DNA of 32,705 nt from Burkholderiales bacterium (GCA_026400105.1 JAPLPQ010000027.1:1-32705), one strand, 5' to 3'. Counted from the first letter of the stretch, positions 8,123 to 15,971 are shown. Notes: a model not told the origin generated them from the letters alone. Numbers and translations are program-made.

Positions 8123-8887
8123 ATGACCCGCCAGCCCTTGCGCCTGTGCGTCCTCCTCTGCCTGCTGCTGCTGGGCGCCTGCTCGACCTTCAAGGTCAGC
8201 ACCGAAGCGGCCCCGGATTCCCAGATCGCCAATGCAGGGGCGGGCCTGGATCAGCCGCTGGTGGATGACGACAGCGGGGCGGCAGCAGCTGCGCCGACCG
8301 ACGCAGAGCCATCGCTGCTGGCCCGGCTGCTGCTGGCAGAAGGCGAACGGCTCGAGGCCCAGGACCGCTGTCGGGACGCCCTGCAGCATTACGAACCCGC
8401 AGCGCGGCCACCCGGCCCGACACAGGGCCAGGCGCTGGCGGCGGTCTATCGGTGCCAGTGGCAACTGCAGCAGCCCAAGGCCGCGCAAGCCACATTCGGC
8501 CGCTTCATCGCACATGAACTGGCGCGGGGCCGGCTGCCGCTCAAGCTGCTGTTCCAGCCCGGGGAAACCCGCTACCTGGCCGACCCCAGGGTCAGCGGCC
8601 CCTATGGCATGTGGCTGCGCCAGCTCGCCGGCCCCCTGCTCGCCAGCCCAAGCTGCCTGAGCCTGATCGGCCACGCCGGACCGAGCGCGCTCGAGCAGGA
8701 GACGACCGAGCTGCCGCTGCGGCGGGCGCAGGCGGTGCAGCGCCAGCTCGAGGCGCTGGCACCCGCGCTGGCCGGACGACTCAGGTCAGAAGTTGCCACG
8801 CCGGACGAAATCCTGGTCGGCAGTGCCAGCGACGACTGGCGCGATGCGCTGGACCGGCGGGTGGACTTCAAGCTGCGCCCCTGCTGA
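8123..8887 (+). CDS. OmpA-like lipoprotein
   Basis: This 254-residue protein starts with a lipoprotein signal peptide ending in LLGAC (Cys20). The middle (~60-150) resembles a helical repeat region that counts RDALQHYEPA-type segments. The C-terminus is OmpA-like: LSLIGHAGPSALEQ, then LPLRRAQAVQRQLEAL and DDWRDALDRRVDFKL, the counterparts of GHTD, LSxxRAxxV and NRRVEF in peptidoglycan-binding domains. The Asp of GHTD is replaced by Gly, so diaminopimelate binding may be altered. The start at 8123 is chosen because CAGGAG lies 6 bp upstream; ATG codons at 8090 and 8099 (overlapping the previous stop) have no such site. It probably links the outer membrane to the cell wall, together with the secreted protein upstream. 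Confidence 0.75.
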   Translation: MTRQPLRLCVLLCLLLLGACSTFKVSTEAAPDSQIANAGAGLDQPLVDDDSGAAAAAPTDAEPSLLARLLLAEGERLEAQDRCRDALQHYEPAARPPGPTQGQALAAVYRCQWQLQQPKAAQATFGRFIAHELARGRLPLKLLFQPGETRYLADPRVSGPYGMWLRQLAGPLLASPSCLSLIGHAGPSALEQETTELPLRRAQAVQRQLEALAPALAGRLRSEVATPDEILVGSASDDWRDALDRRVDFKLRPC

Positions 8888-8934
8888 ACGGCCTTGCATC
8901 GGCAGCGCCGGGCGGGGCTTGCTACAGTCAAGCC

Positions 8935-9849
8935 ATGAACGCCTCACCGCATCGCCTGGACCTGACGACCCTCCTGCTGCTCACGCTCGCGCCCCTGCTG
9001 TGGGCCGGCAATACCATTGTCGGTCGCCTCGCGGCCGGCTGGATTCCGCCCATGACCTTCAACCTGCTGCGCTGGTCGATCGCGCTGCTGGTGCTGCTGC
9101 CGCTGGGCGGCTGGGTGCTGCGGCGCTCGAGCCCGCTCTGGCGCGAATGGAAATACTACGCCCTGCTCGGACTGCTGGCGATCGCGGGCTACAACTCGCT
9201 GCAGTATCTGGCGCTGCACAGTTCGTCACCGCTCAACGTGACGCTGGTGGCCGCCAGCATGCCGGTCTGGATGCTGCTGGTCGGACGGCTGGGCTTTGGC
9301 GCGGCGGTCAGCGGACGCGCGCTGCTGGGTGCCGCGCTCTCGCTCGGCGGCGTCGGCGTGGTGCTGACCCAGGGCGAATTCGCGCGCCTGCTGCAGCTGA
9401 GCTTCGTGCCGGGCGACGGCTGGATCCTGCTGGCGGCCTTCGCCTGGGCCTGCTACAGCTGGCTGCTGACTCGGCGCCAGGGCGCGGCCGCAATCCGGCA
9501 GGACTGGGCCGCCTTCCTGCTGGCGCAGATCGCGTTCGGGCTGGTCTCGTCGGCGGCGCTGACAGCGGGCGAATGGCTGCTGCCGGCGCAGGCGCCGCAG
9601 ATCATCTGGAGCTGGAAGCTGGCGGCTGTGCTGCTGTTCGTCGCGCTGGGTCCGGCGCTGATCGCCTACCGCTGCTGGGGCGCGGGGGTCGGACGCGCCG
9701 GCCCGACGCTGGCGAGCTTCTTCAGCAACCTGACGCCGCTGTTCGCGGCCTTGATGTCGGCCGCGCTGCTCGGTGAGCCGCCCCAGCTTTACCACGGCCT
9801 GGCCTTCGCGCTGATCGTCGGCGGCATCCTGGTGTCGGCACGGCGCTGA
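8935..9849 (+). CDS. EamA/DMT superfamily permease
   Basis: This 304-residue integral membrane protein has ten predicted hydrophobic segments arranged as two EamA repeats. Typical features are LLWAGNTIVGRLAAGWIPP and FNLLRWSIALL in repeat 1, and FSNLTPLFAALMSAALLGEPP near the end of repeat 2. The start ATG at 8935 precedes the first membrane span (LTTLLLLTLAPLLWAG). The family exports metabolites and amino acids; the substrate cannot be predicted. The gene lies 47 bp downstream of the OmpA-like lipoprotein gene and converges on a second EamA permease, with only 20 bp between the stops. Confidence 0.92.
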   Translation: MNASPHRLDLTTLLLLTLAPLLWAGNTIVGRLAAGWIPPMTFNLLRWSIALLVLLPLGGWVLRRSSPLWREWKYYALLGLLAIAGYNSLQYLALHSSSPLNVTLVAASMPVWMLLVGRLGFGAAVSGRALLGAALSLGGVGVVLTQGEFARLLQLSFVPGDGWILLAAFAWACYSWLLTRRQGAAAIRQDWAAFLLAQIAFGLVSSAALTAGEWLLPAQAPQIIWSWKLAAVLLFVALGPALIAYRCWGAGVGRAGPTLASFFSNLTPLFAALMSAALLGEPPQLYHGLAFALIVGGILVSARR

Positions 9850-9869
9850 GGCGCCCTCCGGCGGCGGGC

Positions 9870-10781
9870 TCAGGGCTTGGCGCGCGTGACCCACAGCACG
9901 CCGGCCAGCACCAGCACGGTGCCGGCCAGCACCCAGCCATCGAGCGGCTCGCCCAGCAGCCAGACCCCCATCGCGATCGTCGACAGTGGCCCGACCATGC
10001 CGATCTGCGCGGTCAGGCCCGAGCCGATGCGCTCGATCGCCATCATCACCATGATGACCGGCGCCGCCGTGCAGGCCAGCGCGTTGAGCAGGGACAGCCA
10101 GATCACCTCGGGCGCGACGATGGCGGCCGACAGCGGGCGCAGCAACAGGAACTGCAGCAGGCAAAGCAGACAGGCCACGCTGGTGGCCAGTCCGACCAGG
10201 CGCAGCGAGCCCAGGCGCTTGACCAGCTCGCCGCTGTAGACCAGATAGAGCGCGTAGCTGATCGCGCTGGCGAACACCAGGCCGCCACCGATCAGGGTCG
10301 CGCGGCCCTCGAAGCTCAGCTCGTGACCGAACACCAGCAGCATGCCGCCATAGCTCAAGGCCATCGCGCCATATTGCCGGGCGCGGATCGGACGCCGGTA
10401 CAGCAGCCAGCCCAGGACCAGCACCAGGGTCGGGTTCAGGTACAGGATCAGTCGCTCGAGGCTGGCGCTGATGTACTGCAGGCCCCAGAAGTCCAGCATG
10501 CTGGCCGCGTAATAGCCACTGAATCCCAGCCCCAGGATGCCGAGCCAGTCCCGCCGCGTCAGCGGGATGACCGGTTTTGCCGAGCGATAGGTCGCCCACC
10601 AGCTCAAGCCCAGGAACAGCGGCAGCGCGAACAGCATGCGGTACATGATGAGCGTGACCGCGTCGACGCCGTGGCGGTAGGCCAGCTTGACGATGATGGC
10701 CTTGCCGCTGAAGGCGATCGATCCGGCCAGCGCCAGCAGCAGGCCGGCCCTGGCGGTGGAGCTGCGGGTCGCTGCGCTCAT
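9870..10781 (-). CDS. EamA/DMT superfamily permease (last gene of the tatD operon)
   Basis: This 303-residue ten-span permease has two EamA repeats (GLLLALAGSIAFSGKAIIVK at the start; QIGMVGPLSTIAMGVWLLGEPL near the end). The start at 10781 overlaps the stop of the spermidine-synthase-like gene by 4 bp (ATGA), so translation is probably coupled. An in-frame upstream ATG at 10811 is less likely. It converges tail to tail with another EamA gene but is clearly distinct in sequence, so the pair does not look like a recent tandem duplication. The substrate is unknown. Its coupling to a polyamine-synthase-fold protein makes export of a polyamine-like or nucleoside-derived metabolite possible, but this is only inference. 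Confidence 0.92.
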   Translation of the reverse strand: MSAATRSSTARAGLLLALAGSIAFSGKAIIVKLAYRHGVDAVTLIMYRMLFALPLFLGLSWWATYRSAKPVIPLTRRDWLGILGLGFSGYYAASMLDFWGLQYISASLERLILYLNPTLVLVLGWLLYRRPIRARQYGAMALSYGGMLLVFGHELSFEGRATLIGGGLVFASAISYALYLVYSGELVKRLGSLRLVGLATSVACLLCLLQFLLLRPLSAAIVAPEVIWLSLLNALACTAAPVIMVMMAIERIGSGLTAQIGMVGPLSTIAMGVWLLGEPLDGWVLAGTVLVLAGVLWVTRAKP

Positions 10782-11557
10782 GGCTGCGCCGGCTTGAAGA
10801 CCTTGAGCCACTTGGTCGCCGGCAGGCCCCAGCGCTCCTGCACCACCTCGGCACGCGCGAGCAGCTCCATGCGGGTCGGGTGGCTGGGTATGCGCTGCGC
10901 CAGCACGATGGCGTTGCCGTCGCGGGTCGGCTTGAAGGCCCAGACCGCTTCGGCACCAAAGGCGGCCCGGATGCTTTCGACCGAGCGCTCGTAGCTGGCG
11001 TCGCGGCCGAACAGGTTGACCGTCATGCAGCCCTCGTCGGTCAGCAGGTTGCGGCAGTCGGCATAGAAATCGGGGCTGTCGAGCACCGGCGCGGCGGCCT
11101 CGTGGTCGTAGAGGTCGACCTGCAGCGCGTCGATACTGCCGTGAAACGGCGCGTGGCGCACCACTTCGGCCGCATCACCGAGCAGCACGCGCAGCTTGGC
11201 GCTGTCGGGCGGCAGCTTGAACCAGGTGCGGCAGGCCACGACCACCTGCGGATTGATCTCGATCGTGGTGGTGTCCATCTTCAGCTTCTTGAAGTGGAAC
11301 TTGGTCAGCGCGCCCGAGCCGAGGCCGAGCTGCATCGAACGGCGCGCGGACACGCTGTCGGGCTCGACGAACAGCAGCCAGGCCATCATGCGCTGGACAT
11401 ACTCGAGCTCGATCTCGAACGGGCTGTCGATGATCATGCTGCCCTGGATCCACTCGGTGCCCAGATGCAGGAAGCGGACCTCGCCGTCCTCCGAGATCGT
11501 GACTTCGGGCAGCGCGTTGGGGTCGGTCTTGGTACGGGTACGGGTCCTGGTCGCCAT
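10778..11557 (-). CDS. Spermidine-synthase-like methyltransferase-fold protein
   Basis: This ~259-residue protein has the Rossmann fold of polyamine synthases and class I methyltransferases. Visible elements are LGLGSGALTKFHFKKLK (nucleotide-binding glycine loop), TTTIEINPQVV (acidic end of strand 2) and DALQVDLYDHEA. The basic N-terminus (RTRTRTKTD) is low complexity. Two adjacent ATGs occur (11560 and 11557). The AGGAGG Shine-Dalgarno leaves only 1 bp before the first but 4 bp before the second, so 11557 is preferred. The start overlaps the stop of the DNA glycosylase gene, and the stop overlaps the EamA start. Burkholderiales genomes often label such proteins spermidine synthase. The actual reaction is not proven here; a dedicated putrescine site is not obvious. 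Confidence 0.8.
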   Translation of the reverse strand: MATRTRTRTKTDPNALPEVTISEDGEVRFLHLGTEWIQGSMIIDSPFEIELEYVQRMMAWLLFVEPDSVSARRSMQLGLGSGALTKFHFKKLKMDTTTIEINPQVVVACRTWFKLPPDSAKLRVLLGDAAEVVRHAPFHGSIDALQVDLYDHEAAAPVLDSPDFYADCRNLLTDEGCMTVNLFGRDASYERSVESIRAAFGAEAVWAFKPTRDGNAIVLAQRIPSHPTRMELLARAEVVQERWGLPATKWLKVFKPAQP

Positions 11558-12087
11558 CATGCCTCCTGCGGCTGGGTCAGGCCGTGGCAGGCGAACACTT
11601 CGCGCCAAGCCGCGAGCTTGCGCTCGAAGGTCCAGCTGGCATGGGCCGGGCTGGTCGAGGGCAGGCGGTAGACCGGCAGGCCCAGCGCGCGGGTGTGCCG
11701 CGCATGCTTGAAGCTCTCGCCGCCATTGTGGGCGATCGCCTGCAACCTGGGACAGCGGCTCCTGAGGCCCGCGAGGTCGTTGAGCTGCGGCTGGACGATC
11801 GCGCTGTCGAGGCTGCCCTCGCGCTCGCAGCTGGCGTAGACGTCCCAGACGCCCAGGCCATGGGCGCGCAAGGCGTCGGTTCTTTCTTGGTAGTTCATGT
11901 CTTGCAGCGGCAGGCCCCAGAGGGCGCCGAGGATTTTCCAGAATTGATTCTGCGGGTGCGCATAGTAACGCTGCGCCTGCAGCGAGGCCCGGCTCGGGAA
12001 GCTGCCGAGCACGATCAGACGGGTGCCGGCATCGAGGATCGGGGCCAGGCCGTGCAGGCGAAGGGAAGGCAGCGGGGTAAGGGTCAT
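11557..12087 (-). CDS. Hypoxanthine-DNA glycosylase (UDG superfamily, family 6 type)
   Basis: This 176-residue enzyme of the uracil-DNA glycosylase superfamily is of the type that removes hypoxanthine, the product of adenine deamination, from DNA. Visible motifs are VLGSFPSRASL (the family motif 1 region), YYAHPQNQFWKIL, IAHNGGESFKHAR and RLPSTSPAHA (the leucine-loop/motif 2 region). The length is normal. The start ATG overlaps the TatD stop by 4 bp, and its stop overlaps the next start, so it is the second gene of a four-gene coupled operon. Lying next to a TatD nuclease is consistent with DNA repair. Annotation as a Mug-like G/U mismatch glycosylase is a possible alternative. Confidence 0.87.
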   Translation of the reverse strand: MTLTPLPSLRLHGLAPILDAGTRLIVLGSFPSRASLQAQRYYAHPQNQFWKILGALWGLPLQDMNYQERTDALRAHGLGVWDVYASCEREGSLDSAIVQPQLNDLAGLRSRCPRLQAIAHNGGESFKHARHTRALGLPVYRLPSTSPAHASWTFERKLAAWREVFACHGLTQPQEA

Positions 12088-13022
12088 GAGGCTTCAGTGT
12101 TGCTGGCGGCGCCGGCAAGAGACATGGCTGCCGCCGCTTGATCGGCTTGATCGAGCGCAACTGCCGCTGCCGGCAGCAGCGCCGCCAGCCTGGGCAACGC
12201 CACGAGGGCATTGGCGGTCGTCAGCTCGGCCAATACGGTAGCTGACAGCCCGCGCAGGCCGGCCAGCTCGGCGGCGATGCGCGGCAGCTCGGCCGGGCTG
12301 TTGCGGCCCTGCGGCTGCCCGGCGGCGCGCAAGGCGGCGTTGACGTAGAGCCAGCAAGGCGGCATGTCGGGCGCATCGGTCTCGAGCACCAGCGCCTCGG
12401 GCGGCAGGGTGGCGAACAGCTGGCGCAGCTGGCGCGCGCTGTCGAAGGTGGCGGCACCGCCAAAGCCGAGCTTGAAGCCCAGCGCCAGCAAGGCCTGCGC
12501 CTGCTGCGCGCTGCCGTTGAAGGCATGCGCGATGCCGCCGGCCACCGGACGGCCGCGCGCGGCCGCCTCGCGCAGCCCCTTGAGCAGCCAGTCGGCCGAG
12601 CGCCGCACATGCAATATCACCGGCAGGCCGTGGCGCTGCGCCAGCCGCAGCTGCTCGCGATAGCACTGCCACTGGCGCTCGCGCAGCGCGGGCGTGCAGA
12701 GTTCGGGCACGAAGAAGTCGAGCCCGATCTCGCCGACCGCGACCAGGCGCGGGTCATCGGCGCGCTGCTCGAGTTCGGCGGCCAGCGCCTGCAGGTCCTC
12801 GGGACCGGCGCGCGGCACGAAGAGCGGGTGGATGCCGAGCGCGTAGGCGTCGCCGGTCCGGTGCGCGAGCTCGCGCACGGCGGCGAAATTGGCGCGCTCG
12901 ACCGCCGGGTAGACGCACATGCCCACGCCAAGGGCACGCGCGTGTTCGCGCGCCTGCAGGCCCAGGATGTGATCGGGGCCGAATTCGGCCGCGTCGAGAT
13001 GGCAATGGGTGTCGATCCACAT
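12084..13022 (-). CDS. TatD family metal-dependent DNase
   Basis: This 312-residue TIM-barrel hydrolase of the TatD family comprises 3'-5' exonucleases acting on DNA. Metal ligands are visible: HCHLD at residues 6-10, EIGLDFF in the middle, HVRRS, the HAFNG equivalent of THCFSG, and ETDAPDMPP near the end. The protein is longer than the typical ~260 residues because of an Ala-rich C-terminal tail. The start at 13022 (MWIDTHCHLD) matches the family; the longer reading from 13058 adds a basic extension. It is the first gene of the minus-strand operon tatD, glycosylase, spermidine-synthase-like, EamA, all with overlapping stop/start codons. Confidence 0.92.
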   Translation of the reverse strand: MWIDTHCHLDAAEFGPDHILGLQAREHARALGVGMCVYPAVERANFAAVRELAHRTGDAYALGIHPLFVPRAGPEDLQALAAELEQRADDPRLVAVGEIGLDFFVPELCTPALRERQWQCYREQLRLAQRHGLPVILHVRRSADWLLKGLREAAARGRPVAGGIAHAFNGSAQQAQALLALGFKLGFGGAATFDSARQLRQLFATLPPEALVLETDAPDMPPCWLYVNAALRAAGQPQGRNSPAELPRIAAELAGLRGLSATVLAELTTANALVALPRLAALLPAAAVALDQADQAAAAMSLAGAASNTEAS

Positions 13023-13123
13023 CAGGCCGATTATTCCCGCTCGGGCCGGCCGGCGCACAGCGATGCCCGCAGCAAGGCTGGCAGGCGCTGGCGATCCCTG
13101 GCCGGACCCGCTATCCTGCTGGC

Positions 13124-13912
13124 ATGACTCAGATGCCTACTCAAGACCTCACGATCCTGACCGGCGCCTCGCGCGGCATGGGGCTGGCCATGGCGCGCCA
13201 GCTGCTCGGGCCGGGCCGGGTGCTGCTGTGCCTGTCGCGCCATGTCAACCCGGAACTCGAGCACGAGGCCCGCGCCGCCGGCGTCCACCTCGAGCAATGG
13301 GTGCAGGACCTGGGCGATGCCGGCGAGGCGGTCGAGCGGCTCGAGCGCTGGCTGCACAGCCTGCATGCGCCGTCGATCAGCAGCGCGACGCTGATCAACA
13401 ACGCCGGCCTGCTGCCGACCATCGTCCCGCTGCAGGATTGCCCGGCCGACGAACTGGCCCAGGCGCTGCGCGTCGGGCTGGAGGCGCCGATGCTGCTGTC
13501 GGGAGCCTTCCTGCGCGCGACCCAGGCCTGGGTCGATGCCGGCTGGCAGGGCGAGCGCAAGCTGCTCAACATCTCGTCGGGACTGGGCCGGCGCGCCATG
13601 GCGGCGCAGTCGCCCTACTGCGCGGCCAAGGCCGGGCTCGATCATTTCAGCCGCTGCGTCGCGCTCGAGCAGGCGCAGCAGCCGCATGGCGCCAAGGTGG
13701 TTTCGCTGGCGCCAGGCGTGATCGCCACCGGCATGCAGGTCCAGATGCGCGCGGCCGATCCGCTGCAGTTCCCGGACCGGGCCCGCTTCGTCGATCTGCA
13801 CCAGCAGGGCCAGCTCGCCAGCCCGGAACAGGCGGCGGCCCAGGTACTGGCCTGGCTCGAGCGGCCCGATTTCGGCCAGAGCGTGATCGCCGATGTGCGT
13901 GACGCGGACTGA
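13124..13912 (+). CDS. SDR family NAD(P)-dependent oxidoreductase (sepiapterin-reductase-like)
   Basis: This 262-residue short-chain dehydrogenase has the classical motifs: TGASRGMG (cofactor binding, ~13-20), NNAG (~91-94), a serine in NISSGLG and the YxxxK pair in SPYCAAKAG. LAPGVIATGMQ follows in the usual place after the catalytic site. Overall organisation resembles sepiapterin reductase-like SDRs. It is divergent from tatD, and TATCCT (13112-13117) lies only 6 bp before the ATG, which hints at a very short or absent leader. The substrate cannot be deduced. coq7 lies about 80 bp downstream on the same strand but has its own upstream region. Confidence 0.9.
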   Translation: MTQMPTQDLTILTGASRGMGLAMARQLLGPGRVLLCLSRHVNPELEHEARAAGVHLEQWVQDLGDAGEAVERLERWLHSLHAPSISSATLINNAGLLPTIVPLQDCPADELAQALRVGLEAPMLLSGAFLRATQAWVDAGWQGERKLLNISSGLGRRAMAAQSPYCAAKAGLDHFSRCVALEQAQQPHGAKVVSLAPGVIATGMQVQMRAADPLQFPDRARFVDLHQQGQLASPEQAAAQVLAWLERPDFGQSVIADVRDAD

Positions 13913-13990
13913 TCAATCCCTGACCCAGATCAGAAGCTGCTGACGGGCGGATTGGGATAATCAGCGCCTATACCGTACCGGAGCCGAAAG

Positions 13991-14653
13991 ATGAGCCACT
14001 TCGTCGATGCCAGCCTGATCGCCGCCGACAGCGCGCTGCGGACCTTGTTCGCACCGCACCGCGCCAGCCGCCCCACCCCCGTTGCGACCACGCTGGAGGC
14101 CGTTCCGGGCGAACTGTCCGAGGCCGACCAGGCGTTGTCGGGCGCGCTGATGCGCGTCAACCATGTGGGCGAGATCTGCGCCCAGGCGCTCTACACCTCG
14201 CAGGCGCTGGCCGCACGCCTCGGTTCCGGCCCCTGGCCGGAGCGCGAAGCGCTGGCGCGCCACCTCGAGGCCGCCGGCCAGGAGGAAACCGACCACCTGG
14301 CCTGGTGCAAGCAGCGGCTCGACGAGCTCGGCGCCCGCCCCTCGCTGCTGAACCCGCTCTGGTATGCGGGCGCCTTCGGCATCGGCCTGCTGGCCGGGCG
14401 GCTCGGCCGCAAGGTCAGCCTGGGCTTCGTGATCGAGACCGAACGCCAGGTCGAGGCCCATCTCGACAGCCACCTCGACTTGCTGCCGGCGCAGGACCAT
14501 GCCTCGCGCGCGGTGGTGCAGCAGATGAAGGCCGACGAGATGCGCCACGCCGACGAGGCCCAGGCCGCCGGCGGCATGGAGCTGCCGACCCCGGTCAAGC
14601 GGCTGATGCTGGGCTCGGCCAAGGTCATGACGACGATCGCGCACCGGCTCTGA
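13991..14653 (+). CDS. coq7: 2-polyprenyl-3-methyl-6-methoxy-1,4-benzoquinone hydroxylase
   Basis: Coq7 is a di-iron monooxygenase that performs the penultimate hydroxylation of ubiquinone biosynthesis at the inner membrane. The 220-residue length fits the bacterial family. The di-iron ligands are visible: RVNHVGE (Glu61), EETDHL (Glu99 and His102), [12 protein letters not shown] and DEMRHADEA (Glu183 and His186). The hydrophobic segment [13 protein letters not shown] matches the membrane-associating helices. GATAAT (13956-13961) upstream may be a -10 box, but no convincing -35 is seen. Betaproteobacteria typically use Coq7 here, where enterobacteria use the flavoprotein UbiF. It converges with the osmC-type gene. 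Confidence 0.95.
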   Translation: MSHFVDASLIAADSALRTLFAPHRASRPTPVATTLEAVPGELSEADQALSGALMRVNHVGEICAQALYTSQALAARLGSGPWPEREALARHLEAAGQEETDHLAWCKQRLDELGARPSLLNPLWYAGAFGIGLLAGRLGRKVSLGFVIETERQVEAHLDSHLDLLPAQDHASRAVVQQMKADEMRHADEAQAAGGMELPTPVKRLMLGSAKVMTTIAHRL

Positions 14654-14659
14654 AACCGC

Positions 14660-14689
14660 GCCGGCCGGATCAGTCGCGGCCCGGCCGGC
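14660..14689. repeat. GC-rich hairpin between coq7 and the osmC-type gene
   Basis: A perfect 9-bp stem GCCGGCCGG/CCGGCCGGC (14660-14668 with 14681-14689) with a 12-nt loop fills most of the 43-bp convergent gap. There is no T-run, so it may be a weak bidirectional transcription end or mRNA-stabilising structure. Confidence 0.45.
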
Positions 14690-14696
14690 CGCAGGA

Positions 14697-15149
14697 TCAG
14701 GCGACCTCGATCAGCTCGAAGCCGGTCGTGATCTCGGCCGTCTTGGCCAGCATGATGCTGGCCGAGCAGTACTTGTGGTGGCTCATCTCGATCGCGCGCT
14801 CGACCGCAGCGGCCGGAATGCCCTTGCCGGTGACGGTGAACTGCATGTGGATCTTGGTGAAGACCTTGGGTTCGGTCTCGGCGCGCTCGCTGCTGAGCTT
14901 GACGCTGCAGCCGCGCACATCGTGGCGCCCGCGCTTGAGGATCAGTACCACATCGTAGGCGGTGCAGCCGCCAGTGCCGGCCAGCAGCGTCTCCATCGGA
15001 CGCGGCGCCAGGTTGGCACCGCCGTTCTCGGGCTTGGCTGCGTCGGGCGCACCGTCCATCATCAGCACATGGCCGCTGCCGGTCTCGGCCACAAAGCCCA
15101 TGTTCGAGCGGGTACCGGCGCCGCCGGTCCAGGTCACGGTGCATTCCAT
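14697..15149 (-). CDS. OsmC family thiol peroxidase
   Basis: OsmC/Ohr-type proteins reduce organic hydroperoxides with a pair of redox cysteines. The 150-residue protein has Cys62 (GTGGCTAYDVV), Cys128 (HHKYCSAS) and Glu53 (RPMETLLAG), the conserved pattern of the family. The ending TAEITTGFELIE is also characteristic. The start at 15149 (MECTVTW) follows GGAG at about 10 bp; a longer reading from 15185 is not supported. It diverges from the small RNA gene starting near 15228. The minus strand upstream contains a TATAAA element that overlaps the RNA promoter on the opposite strand, so the two promoters may interfere. Confidence 0.9.
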   Translation of the reverse strand: MECTVTWTGGAGTRSNMGFVAETGSGHVLMMDGAPDAAKPENGGANLAPRPMETLLAGTGGCTAYDVVLILKRGRHDVRGCSVKLSSERAETEPKVFTKIHMQFTVTGKGIPAAAVERAIEMSHHKYCSASIMLAKTAEITTGFELIEVA

Positions 15150-15192
15150 CGGGGGATATCTCCAGAAAATTCGGCTTTTCTGCAAAAAACGC

Positions 15193-15221
15193 TTGCAGGG
15201 AAAAAACCTAGGGTTTATACT
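15193..15221 (+). promoter_or_regulatory. Strong sigma-70-type promoter of the small RNA
   Basis: TTGCAG (15193-15198) and TATACT (15216-15221) are spaced by exactly 17 bp, each matching the sigma-70 consensus in at least four of six bases. The spacer is AT-rich for this genome. Transcription would begin near A15228. No open reading frame with a ribosome-binding site follows; instead structured RNA and a terminator appear. Confidence 0.8.
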
Positions 15222-15227
15222 GACACC

Positions 15228-15351
15228 ATTGTATGCAACAGATATCGTTTCAGATTCTGCTGCATCGCCCGGAGCTAGGCTCCGCTGACGATTGTCTCCT
15301 CTGCCCTCTATGGGTGGTTCTAGCCCGGATCTCTGATCCGGGCTTTTTTTT
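15228..15351 (+). ncRNA. Small non-coding RNA with exposed CUCCU (anti-Shine-Dalgarno-like) segment
   Basis: A free-standing transcription unit of about 124 nt runs from the promoter at 15193-15221 to an intrinsic terminator. Visible structure includes a perfect hairpin CGGAGC-TAG-GCTCCG (15270-15284), enclosed by a 6-bp long-range helix AUCGUU/GACGAU (15244-15249 with 15287-15292). A small CCC/GGG hairpin lies at 15304-15314, and the terminator hairpin follows. The stretch between the helices, TCTCCTCT (15295-15302), appears unpaired and is complementary to AGGAG Shine-Dalgarno sequences. There is no plausible short protein with a ribosome-binding site. The layout resembles the Rfam family of toxic small RNAs of betaproteobacteria, but I cannot confirm membership; other anti-SD regulatory RNAs are possible. 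Confidence 0.7.
15322..15351 (+). terminator. Intrinsic terminator of the small RNA
   Basis: A perfect 10-bp stem AGCCCGGATC/GATCCGGGCT (15322-15331 with 15335-15344) closes a TCT loop and runs into eight consecutive T residues (15344-15351). It is the strongest terminator in the window and separates the RNA gene from the coding region beginning at 15399. Confidence 0.93.
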
Positions 15352-15398
15352 ATCCCGGCCGAAGGTTATCATCAAGCAGATTAAAAGCTTAATGCAGA

Positions 15399-15971
15399 AT
15401 GAACCCAGTCGGCCGCGGATTGACCCGCTCAACGCTTTCACATTGCCTGACAGCAGCTGGCCTGCTGCTCATCTGCGCGCTCTGCGGCCACCCAGCCAGC
15501 GCCCAGTCCAGGACGACAAGCGACACCACCCGACGCACCACGGCAGCGGCGACGCAGTTCATGCTGCAGATCGGTGGCGCCATCCACGCGCCCGATGGCG
15601 CTCGGTTCATCGAGCTCGATAGCGCCGCGCTCAGGGCATTGCCCCAGCAGACCGTGACGACCCATACCCCCTGGCACGATGGCGTAGTGACCTTCAGCGG
15701 GCCCAGGCTGTGGGACTTGCTCGAACCGCTCAAGCCGGCAGGCAAGACGCTGCACCTCACGGCGCTGAACGACTATTCGGTCGACATCCCCCTGTCCGAC
15801 CTGCAACGCTACCAGCCCGTGCTCGCCTGGCAGCTCAACGGCAAGGCGCTCAGCGTGCGCAACAAGGGGCCGCTGTTCCTGATCTACCCCTTCGACGCCT
15901 ATCCCGAACTGCACAATCCGCTCTATTACGGACGCGCGATTTGGCAGATCAAGATGATCACGGTCAAATGA
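15399..15971 (+). CDS. Periplasmic molybdopterin-fold protein lacking the cofactor cysteine
   Basis: The 190-residue protein has a signal peptide (residues ~1-36, ending in GHPASAQ) and one domain resembling the oxidoreductase molybdopterin-binding (sulfite-oxidase) fold. Typical features are FSGPRLWDLLEPLKPAGKTLHLTALNDYSVDIP and GPLFLIYPFDAYPEL followed by WQIKMITVK. The mature region contains no cysteine, so the metal-coordinating Cys of true Mo enzymes is absent and catalysis is unlikely. The stop overlaps the start of the GGDEF-EAL gene by 4 bp (ATGA), implying coupled expression and a joint role, perhaps as the periplasmic ligand sensor of that receptor. No good Shine-Dalgarno precedes the ATG. 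The terminator at 15351 makes a separate promoter likely, but none is clear. Confidence 0.8.
   Translation: MNPVGRGLTRSTLSHCLTAAGLLLICALCGHPASAQSRTTSDTTRRTTAAATQFMLQIGGAIHAPDGARFIELDSAALRALPQQTVTTHTPWHDGVVTFSGPRLWDLLEPLKPAGKTLHLTALNDYSVDIPLSDLQRYQPVLAWQLNGKALSVRNKGPLFLIYPFDAYPELHNPLYYGRAIWQIKMITVK

Noticed and set aside
9226..10959. A 577-codon minus-strand open frame across both EamA genes
   Set aside because: It runs out of frame through the real permease genes, is rich in Arg, Gly and Ala without motifs, and has no start signal.
13112..13124. Leaderless transcript for the SDR gene
   Set aside because: TATCCT sits close to the ATG, but no -35 matches, so this is noted only as a hint.
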